A stretch of 64,000 bases of DNA from Candidatus Hebobacterum abditum (GTDB taxonomy: Bacteria; Armatimonadota; Hebobacteria; Hebobacterales; Hebobacteraceae). The stretch is taken from positions 1 to 64,000 of the forward strand of contig JALGXW010000004.1 of NCBI GenBank assembly GCA_029821875.1, in the 5' to 3' direction. Shown here piece by piece: positions 58,299 through 64,000 of the stretch (its first letter is position 1; every line of letters starts with the position of its first letter). The position numbers were made by a program, and so were the translations under genes. Under the pieces are notes generated by a model that saw only the letters and a program-made list of their open reading frames with translations, was not told the origin of the DNA and searched no databases.

Positions 58299-59384
58299 GT
58301 GACCTCCAGAGAGCGGCTGCTGTGCGCGCTCCACGGGGAGCGGCCCGACCGCCTGCCGTGGGCACCGGAGTTCAACGTCCGGTTCTGTGACCGGATACTC
58401 GCCGATATCCCCGGCCAGCCATACACCGCTGACACCCAGTACATCGAGGCCTGTCGCCGGATGCGAGCCGAGTGCCTGCTGCGCGTCGATGTCGTGGAGA
58501 TGGAGCGCCCCAATGTCCGCAAGCAGGAAGTCGAAGAGGACGAGCTCGTCGTCCGGACCTGGGAGACGCCCCACGGCACACTGACCTCCCGCGCGCGGAT
58601 GGTCGAGGACATCGGCGTCGAGATGGAGTCCGAGCACATGGTCAAGACGATTGACGATGTGCGCGCCTATCGCTTCGCCTACGAAGACGCCGTCTTCCGC
58701 CCGCGCCACGAGGCCGCGGAGAAGCAGATCGAGAACATGGGTGAGGACGGGCTGATCACCCTCTTCGGCCCGCCCACTCCGCTGCTCGACTTGATCATGT
58801 TCCAGATCCGCCTGCCGACCATCCACTATCTCATTGCCGATCACCCGGCGGAGATGGGGGGTCTGCTGGAGGCGATGCACCAGCGGAACTGCGAGTTCTA
58901 TGAGATCGTCGCCGGCGCGCCCGGCGAGGTCGTGCGGTCGTTCGAGGACACGTCCACGACACTCATCTCGCCCGCGCTCTACCGGGAGTGGTGTCTGAGG
59001 CAGCTTCAGGATTACCGCGACATCTGCCACGCGCGCGGCAAGCTGTTCGTGCCACACATGTGCGGTTACCTGCGAGGCGTGCTCGACGACCTGCGGGAGA
59101 CAGGACTCGACGGGATCGAGGCGATCACCCCTCCGCCGCTGGGGGACACGGGCCTCGCTCTGGCGCGGAAAGCGCTCGGGCCGGAGGTCACGCTGATCGG
59201 CGGCATCGATCCGACGCAGTTCGTCGGCGCGACGCCCGCGAAGACACGAGCCTTAGTGCAGGATGCCCTCTCCGGGCTCGATGATACGCGGCATACGATA
59301 CTCGGCCACGAAGAAGTCCACATCAAGGCCGACTTTGAGAGCGTTCGCGTGATACCCGATCTGCTGGAGGAGCTGACCGGCTAG
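58299..59384 (+). CDS. Uroporphyrinogen decarboxylase-like protein (URO-D/MtaA family)
   Basis: URO-D-fold protein of 361 residues. TSRERLLCALHGERPDRLPWAPEF resembles MtaA/CmuA-type methyltransferases and URO-D relatives rather than HemE. Late VPHMCGYLRGVLDDL and LIGGIDPTQFVG are family blocks. The lack of the full HemE substrate motif suggests it acts on a methylated or other substrate. It is next to Gfo/Idh, a common arrangement in related phyla. Its TAG shares the CTAG with the converging GH26 gene. Confidence 0.85.
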   Translation: MTSRERLLCALHGERPDRLPWAPEFNVRFCDRILADIPGQPYTADTQYIEACRRMRAECLLRVDVVEMERPNVRKQEVEEDELVVRTWETPHGTLTSRARMVEDIGVEMESEHMVKTIDDVRAYRFAYEDAVFRPRHEAAEKQIENMGEDGLITLFGPPTPLLDLIMFQIRLPTIHYLIADHPAEMGGLLEAMHQRNCEFYEIVAGAPGEVVRSFEDTSTTLISPALYREWCLRQLQDYRDICHARGKLFVPHMCGYLRGVLDDLRETGLDGIEAITPPPLGDTGLALARKALGPEVTLIGGIDPTQFVGATPAKTRALVQDALSGLDDTRHTILGHEEVHIKADFESVRVIPDLLEELTG

Positions 59385-60460
59385 CTCGCGCCCGGGACCG
59401 GCCGGCCGATGAGCCTATCTGCCGCGGCCCCCAGCTTCGCCCTGAAGGCCGCCGCCAGAGCCGGCGTATTCTCCACCTTCATGTCCGTGTCGTGTTCCGG
59501 ATCGTCGTCGTTCCGCCAGCGCTCGTTCCACCACGAGAACCCGATGACGCCCGGCCAGCGACCGACGAGGATGTCGTCCAGCGCCGCGCCGGCCCACACG
59601 TCTGGCGCAACCGCCGGGCTACCGGCCGTGCAGCCGAACTCGGCGATGATGATGGGCTTGTCCGGCGCCAGCCGCCGCAGGCGCTGGTAGCACGGATCCA
59701 TCTGCTCGCGGAAGCTCTCTGCCTTCCTCGCCGTCGGCCGCTGCGGCCCATAGGCGCTGGCGGCGACCCAGTCCACGGAGTCATCGCCGGGGTAGTAGTT
59801 CTCGAAGCGGTTCCATGCCTCCCGAGGCCAGTCGCTCGCGTTGACGTGGAAGACCCAGGTGATGTTGTGTGCGCCCTGCCCGCGCATGATGTCTACGGTG
59901 TGCCGGTAGGCGGCCGCGAAGCGCTCGGGCCCGTCGGGCTTTGTCGGATCGCCGAAGCCGTCGGTGCGGCCCGCACCGTGGTGCTTCCCGTTCCACGGAA
60001 ACCACTCGCCGTTCATCTCGGTGCCGAACTCCACGATCAGCGGGGTGCCGAAGTCGCGGGCGGCCTTGCCCCACGCTCGCAAGTCTTCGTCGAGCTTCCC
60101 GTCGAGGATCGCCTCGATGCTGAAGCGGTTGCGCGCCCGCCTGCTCTCCTCCCGCAGCATCAGGCGGACGTACGGAACGGCCCCCATCTCTCGAATCCAC
60201 TCGCGGGTCGCCAACGGGAACTCGGTCCCCTGGTACCAGTTGTGCGAGAAGTAGACCCACGCGACACGCTGGCCGACGGCCTGCTCGTAGGCGAGCACCT
60301 GCTCCCGAGTGATGTCATCCTCCATCCCCGAGAATCCGCCGGGGAAGACTCCATGGTAGAGCTTGTCCGCGGGCGGCGGGCCGAGCTTCGGCAGCGAATC
60401 GTCGGCCGCCGCGCATCCGAAGAGGGCGAGGAAGATCAAGGTGATTGCTCCAGTTCGCAT
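59381..60460 (-). CDS. GH26-like glycoside hydrolase lipoprotein
   Basis: Secreted lipoprotein (LALFGC lipobox, Cys about 16) of 359 residues with a (beta/alpha)8 fold similar to GH26 beta-mannanases. The acid/base Glu is in EFGTEMNGEWFPW and the nucleophile Glu in IIIAEFGCTA. Other signatures, GVIGFSWWNERW and VAWVYFSHNWYQG, are in agreement. It could cleave mannans or beta-1,3-1,4 glucans outside the cell. Stop codon overlaps that of the URO-D-like gene tail to tail. Confidence 0.85.
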   Translation of the reverse strand: MRTGAITLIFLALFGCAAADDSLPKLGPPPADKLYHGVFPGGFSGMEDDITREQVLAYEQAVGQRVAWVYFSHNWYQGTEFPLATREWIREMGAVPYVRLMLREESRRARNRFSIEAILDGKLDEDLRAWGKAARDFGTPLIVEFGTEMNGEWFPWNGKHHGAGRTDGFGDPTKPDGPERFAAAYRHTVDIMRGQGAHNITWVFHVNASDWPREAWNRFENYYPGDDSVDWVAASAYGPQRPTARKAESFREQMDPCYQRLRRLAPDKPIIIAEFGCTAGSPAVAPDVWAGAALDDILVGRWPGVIGFSWWNERWRNDDDPEHDTDMKVENTPALAAAFRAKLGAAADRLIGRPVPGAS

Positions 60461-60574
60461 CGTCTCGGATTCCAGCTAAGACAATTCGCTGGCGCACGCG
60501 CGAAGCCTCGAGGCTCAAACAGCAACGAGCCGGGGAGCTTTGGCTCAGTTACGAGCGTGAAGCTCTTCGACACC

Positions 60575-61390
60575 CTATTGCCTGTACTGGGCGACGAGTG
60601 CCCCCTTCTTGAACACCTCGAGCTGCGACTCGAAGGTCGGGCGGTCGTGTTTGTAGATGAGGCCGAGGGGGATTTCGTCGCCCCACCGGAAGGCGAGGTC
60701 GAGGGCCTGCTGCCGGTCGTAGGGGTCGTGCTCCTCCCCTATCTTCCGAACGCGGTCCCGGTACCATTTGAAGCTGTTCACGCGGTTGTAGGTGGGGCAG
60801 GGCTGGAGGATGTCGAGCAGGGCGAACCCGCCCTTGTGCTGGAGCGCGGCCACCATCATCTCCTGGAGATGCTTCGGATCACCCGCGAACGACCGCGCCA
60901 CGAACGAGCACTGCTCCGCAATGGCGATGGCGAGCGGGTTGAACGGCAGGCTCATGACCCCGTGCACTTGGAGCTTCGTCTTGAAGCCGATCTCCGAGGT
61001 CGGCGAGGCCTGGCCCTTCGTCAGCCCGTAGACCATGTTGTTGTGGACGAAGGCCTTGACCCCGACGTTGCGGCGGATGTTGTGGAGGAGGTGATTGCCG
61101 CCCTCGCCATACATGTCACCATCACCGCTCGTGATGACGACCTCCAGCTCGTGGTTCGCCAGCTTGATGCCGACCGCGGCCGGGACCGCGCGGCCGTGCA
61201 GGCCGTTGAAGACATTCGCTTGTGTATAGTGCGGCAGCTTGGCGGCCTGGCCGATGCCGGAGACGAGGACGAGCTGCTTGCGGTCGATACCCGCCTCCTC
61301 CACGGTCTTGTCCAAGGTGCGCAGGATGGAGAAGTTCCCGCAGCCGGGGCACCAAGCGATGTCGCTGTCGAAGAATGGCTTCTCGATCAT
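60575..61390 (-). CDS. korB: 2-oxoacid:acceptor (ferredoxin) oxidoreductase beta subunit
   Basis: TPP-binding subunit of KorAB/OorAB type, 271 residues. WCPGCGNFSILRTL starts the protein with two Cys, GDGDMYGEGGNHLLHNIRRN is the TPP/Mg motif, and the C-terminus has KGGFALLDILQPCPTYN. The ATG at 61390 overlaps the TGA of korA (ATGA), so the subunits are co-translated. It oxidises 2-oxoglutarate, pyruvate or branched-chain oxoacids with ferredoxin; substrate cannot be told. No ferredoxin subunit gene follows. Confidence 0.92.
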   Translation of the reverse strand: MIEKPFFDSDIAWCPGCGNFSILRTLDKTVEEAGIDRKQLVLVSGIGQAAKLPHYTQANVFNGLHGRAVPAAVGIKLANHELEVVITSGDGDMYGEGGNHLLHNIRRNVGVKAFVHNNMVYGLTKGQASPTSEIGFKTKLQVHGVMSLPFNPLAIAIAEQCSFVARSFAGDPKHLQEMMVAALQHKGGFALLDILQPCPTYNRVNSFKWYRDRVRKIGEEHDPYDRQQALDLAFRWGDEIPLGLIYKHDRPTFESQLEVFKKGALVAQYRQ

Positions 61391-63051
61391 GGGGCGATCC
61401 TCCGGGCGATCTCTTCGGCGGCAAACGGCATGCCATCGTATCTGGTCAGCAGCTCGCATTCGGATACAGCACCGACCATGCGAAGCAATGAGGCGAACTG
61501 GCCGGTCTGATTGCACTCGACTGCCGTGATTCGCTTCCGCCCGCCGAGCATCCGACGGATGCCATCGACGTTGAGCGGCCACACCTGTGAGAAGTGCAGC
61601 ATGGCCGCCGAGCCACCGCTGGCGTTGATGAGATCGACCGCCTCCCGGCACGGCCCGTAGGTGGATCCCCAGGCTATCAGCACGTGCTCCGCCTCGGTCG
61701 GACCGTACCAGTCGGGCGGGAGCACGTCCGAGAGGAGGCCCTGGAGCTTGCGCATGCGCTTGTCCTGAAGGCGGACGCGGACCTCGAGGTGGTCGGTGAT
61801 GTGGCCGTCTTCGGCGTGCTCGTCAGAGTCCACGACGACGAGAGCCTTCGAGCCAGGGATGGCGCGGGGCGACACGCCGGATTCGGTCACAGTGTAGCGC
61901 AGATAGTCCTCAGGCGGCTCCTGCACGATGTGACGGTCGATGGGACGATATGAGGTGTCAAGGCCGCGGCAGTTCTTCCGCACGTCGGCCAAGAACTGGT
62001 CGCTCATGAGAATCACTGGTGTCTGATACTCGTGCGCGATTTCTAGGGCGTGGCGGGTGAGGTCATAGCACTGCTGCGGCGTGCCAGGGGCGAAGACCGC
62101 TCGCGGAAACTCGCCGTGGCCGGCGTGGACAGCGAAGAGGAGATCTTGCTGCGCGGTGCGGGTGGGCAGCCCGGTTGCCGGGCCGGGGCGCTGGCCGAGG
62201 AAGATGTAGATGGGAAGTTCGAGCATGCCGGCGAGCGCGAGGCCCTCGACCATCAGCGCGAAGCCGCCGCCGGAGGTCGTCGTCATCGCAGGCACACCGG
62301 CGTAAGTGGCCCCGCAGATCATGTTGACCGCGGCGATTTCGTCCTCGGCCTGCTCGACCACAATGCCGTAACGGTCGGCAACGTTCGCGAGGAATGTGAT
62401 CACGCCGGTCGACGGCGTCATCGGGTAGCTCGTGACGAACTTCACCCCGGCCGTTGCCGCCGCGAGCCCGATGGCCTCGTTCCCGCTGCAAATGGCCGTC
62501 GGCGCGTCCGATGACTCCGGGCCTGTGAGCTTCCCGACATGGTCGGCGACGAGCTCGGCTCCCTTGCGCGCGCAGGCGATGTTCGCATCCACGACTTCGT
62601 CTCCCTTGCGGCCGAACCGTTCGCGAAGACCGGATTCGAGGCCGGTGAAGTCGTGGCCGAGGAGCGCGACGACCGCGCCGGCCGCGACGGTGTTGGCCAT
62701 GATAGCAGAGCCACCGACCTCCTTGGCGACGCTCTCGAACTCGATCGCAACCACGCCGTCGTTGTCCGCTCCATTGAACAGCACCAGGCCGCCATCGTTC
62801 ACATCAGCGCGCAGCCAGTTCAGAGTATCTTCATTGAGCGCGACGAGTAGGTCCGCTTTCCCGCGGCCGGAGAAGAGCTCGCGGTCGGCGATGCGGATGT
62901 CATACCAGTTCAGGCCGCCCCGTATACGAGACATGTAGGTCTGGGTGGAGAAACAGTGAACTGCCTGTCCGGCGAATGTCTCCACAAGCAGATCGCCAGT
63001 CGTCTCGACGCCTTGGCCGGCCGCTCCGGCGATGCGTATGTTCAGGTCCAT
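61387..63051 (-). CDS. korA: 2-oxoacid:acceptor oxidoreductase, fused gamma-alpha subunit
   Basis: Large subunit of 554 residues with gamma and alpha domains joined. The gamma domain (about 1-180) has IRIAGAAGQGVETTGDLL and TYMSRIRGGLNWY. The alpha part from about 187 starts CSGNEAIGLAAATAGVKFVTSYPMTPSTG and includes EQAEDEIAAVNMICGATYAGVPAMTTTSGGGFALM, with the conserved TPP/CoA blocks. Such fused forms are typical of KorA. It is followed by korB; the first gene of the pair. Confidence 0.93.
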   Translation of the reverse strand: MDLNIRIAGAAGQGVETTGDLLVETFAGQAVHCFSTQTYMSRIRGGLNWYDIRIADRELFSGRGKADLLVALNEDTLNWLRADVNDGGLVLFNGADNDGVVAIEFESVAKEVGGSAIMANTVAAGAVVALLGHDFTGLESGLRERFGRKGDEVVDANIACARKGAELVADHVGKLTGPESSDAPTAICSGNEAIGLAAATAGVKFVTSYPMTPSTGVITFLANVADRYGIVVEQAEDEIAAVNMICGATYAGVPAMTTTSGGGFALMVEGLALAGMLELPIYIFLGQRPGPATGLPTRTAQQDLLFAVHAGHGEFPRAVFAPGTPQQCYDLTRHALEIAHEYQTPVILMSDQFLADVRKNCRGLDTSYRPIDRHIVQEPPEDYLRYTVTESGVSPRAIPGSKALVVVDSDEHAEDGHITDHLEVRVRLQDKRMRKLQGLLSDVLPPDWYGPTEAEHVLIAWGSTYGPCREAVDLINASGGSAAMLHFSQVWPLNVDGIRRMLGGRKRITAVECNQTGQFASLLRMVGAVSECELLTRYDGMPFAAEEIARRIAP

Positions 63052-63195
63052 GCTTCGTCCCCCGTTGCGTTTACTCGGCGTGACGGCGATTCGCCTCCAG
63101 GCCGAGTTGTCCTGGGCGGCGCAGCCAAGCCTTGTCTCGATCAGCTCCCATCTCCGGTGGCAGGTTCGCCTTGCGGAATCCCGAAATCGCGAAGC

Positions 63196-64000
63196 GTGCT
63201 CACTCTCGGTATCGAGACAAGCTGTGACGAGACGGCGGCCGCAGTTGTGAGAGGCCCCGGCGAGGCCGGCGTGGAGCTGCTGTCGAGCGTGGTCGCGTCA
63301 CAGGACGACCTGCACGCGCACTTCGGAGGGATCGTGCCGGAGGTCGCCTCGCGGCGGCACATCGAGATGATCGTGCCGGTGGTGCGCGAGGCCCTGCAGA
63401 GGGCAGACGTCGGCTGGGCCGATCTGAGCGCGATCGCTGTGACGGTCGGGCCGGGCCTCATCGGGTCGCTGGTCGTAGGAGTGGCCGCGGCAAAGGGACT
63501 CGCTATCGCCCGCGACCTGCCCCTGGTGGGCGTACACCACCTCGAGGGACACATCTACAGCGCTACCGTAGAGGCGACGCTGCCATTCCCGTCGGTGGTC
63601 CTTATCGCCTCCGGCGGCCACTCTCATCTGGTGTTCATGCGCCACCACGGCGACTACGAGGTGCTCGGCCGGACGCTCGACGACGCGCCGGGCGAGGCCT
63701 TCGACAAGGGAGCGCGGCTGCTCGGCCTCCCCTACCCCGGAGGACCGGCTCTTGCGGAGCTGGCAGACTCCTACGACGGGCGCGCCGACCCCCTGCCCCG
63801 CGCGCGGCTCCCCGGATCCCTAGACTTCAGCTTCAGCGGCGTGAAGACCGCGCTTGCCCGGCTCGTAAAGGAGCAGGAACTCGATGCCGAAGGCAGAGCA
63901 CGCGCAGCAGCCGCCTACCAAGAGTCCATTGCGCTGTCGCTCTGCGAGCGCGCCATTGAGGCCGCTGAAGAGAGCGGGTACCTGCCGATTATCGCGGTTG
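63196..64000 (+). CDS. tsaD: tRNA N6-adenosine threonylcarbamoyltransferase (3' end outside window)
   Basis: Catalytic subunit of the t6A system, first 268 residues seen. LTLGIETSCDETAAAVV is the ATP-binding start, and HHLEGHIYS has the metal-binding H115 and H119. IASGGHSHLVFM and LDFSFSGVKTAL are conserved blocks. The GTG at 63196 fits the conserved N-terminus. It is about 20 kb away from tsaB/tsaE, so it is not in the same operon. Confidence 0.95.
   Translation, partial: MLTLGIETSCDETAAAVVRGPGEAGVELLSSVVASQDDLHAHFGGIVPEVASRRHIEMIVPVVREALQRADVGWADLSAIAVTVGPGLIGSLVVGVAAAKGLAIARDLPLVGVHHLEGHIYSATVEATLPFPSVVLIASGGHSHLVFMRHHGDYEVLGRTLDDAPGEAFDKGARLLGLPYPGGPALAELADSYDGRADPLPRARLPGSLDFSFSGVKTALARLVKEQELDAEGRARAAAAYQESIALSLCERAIEAAEESGYLPIIAV

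Noticed and set aside
60504-60515. AGCCTCGAGGCT palindrome upstream of the GH26 gene as an operator
   Set aside because: It is a 12-bp palindrome, but no promoter was found beside it and such GC palindromes are frequent here.
59492-61510. A 672-codon open frame on the plus strand
   Set aside because: It runs opposite to the GH26 and korB genes, which have clear motifs and starts. Long antisense frames are expected at this G+C content. The translation has no recognised domain.
1-64000. tRNA, rRNA, CRISPR and insertion sequences
   Set aside because: I looked for anticodon-arm and T-loop patterns, regularly spaced repeats, transposase motifs and terminal repeats in the noncoding stretches and found none. 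A tRNAscan-SE and CRISPR finder run would be more reliable.

Overview
The window is G+C-rich DNA, densely packed, from a bacterium with a Gram-negative type envelope. It carries a TolC-like outer membrane factor, a periplasmic adaptor and several lipoproteins. The pairing of H-X9-DG-type secreted proteins, minor pilins with a polymer-like C-terminus, Gfo/Idh/MocA and URO-D-like genes resembles Armatimonadota or neighbouring poorly cultured phyla, but the sequence alone does not settle this. A 2-oxoacid:acceptor oxidoreductase, HypA/HypB, a ferredoxin:thioredoxin reductase subunit and a polyferredoxin-like membrane protein suggest an anaerobic or facultative life. No rRNA, tRNA, CRISPR array, insertion sequence or phage gene was seen. 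Several sigma70-type promoters (TTGACA or TTGCCT, 16-18 bp, TATACT, TAGAAT or TATAGT) can be read directly.

Layout. 1-5090 (minus): a MarR-controlled tripartite ABC efflux operon in the order marR, adaptor, permease, TolC, ATPase, with a promoter and a palindromic operator in front. 5321-9328 (minus): methyltransferases, two tandem GNAT acetyltransferases joined by a repeated RNA stem, and an APH-like kinase. 9353-10612 (minus): rsgA with a long structured leader that encodes a possible 24-residue peptide. 10628-19316 (minus): two related secreted H-X9-DG-like proteins, then NUDIX, AAC(3)-like, methyltransferases, a radical SAM protein and four GNAT genes, mostly overlapping. 19561-22398 (plus): a sugar module of SIS isomerase, HAD phosphatase and PfkB kinase. 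22411-26847: EamA transporter, RmuC, a TIM-barrel sugar epimerase, an ankyrin protein and a MerR-like regulator. 26971-31543 (plus): ychF, a promoter-driven structured noncoding region, galT and a sensor kinase. 31576-33478: rpiB, dCMP deaminase and a WecA/TagO-like transferase.

33528-34811 holds two TrkA-type genes. 34845-39374 (plus) is a pyrophosphate-linked glycolysis block: PPi-type phosphofructokinase, class II aldolase and a K+-independent-type H+-pyrophosphatase. 39461-42838: a stand-alone RAM domain, rlmN, and tsaE-tsaB-rimI. 42946-45064: FTR beta subunit with a thioredoxin-fold partner, then a YHS-like protein and a NapH-like ferredoxin. 45182-51362: a cupin-GNAT fusion, a TPR protein, an aldo/keto reductase, an XRE-like regulator, hypA/hypB with a small partner gene, and a lipoprotein with its own promoter and 14-bp palindrome. 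51440-56878: a BNR-repeat protein divergent from a cyclic-di-GMP-I (GEMM) riboswitch plus terminator, followed by three minor-pilin genes. 57092-64000: Gfo/Idh, URO-D-like, a GH26 lipoprotein, korA/korB, and the start of tsaD.

The strongest findings are the GEMM-I riboswitch ahead of the pilin operon, the stop/start-codon RNA stems between tandem GNAT genes, the PPi metabolic block, and two structured transcripts (before rsgA and before galT) that match no RNA family I can name.
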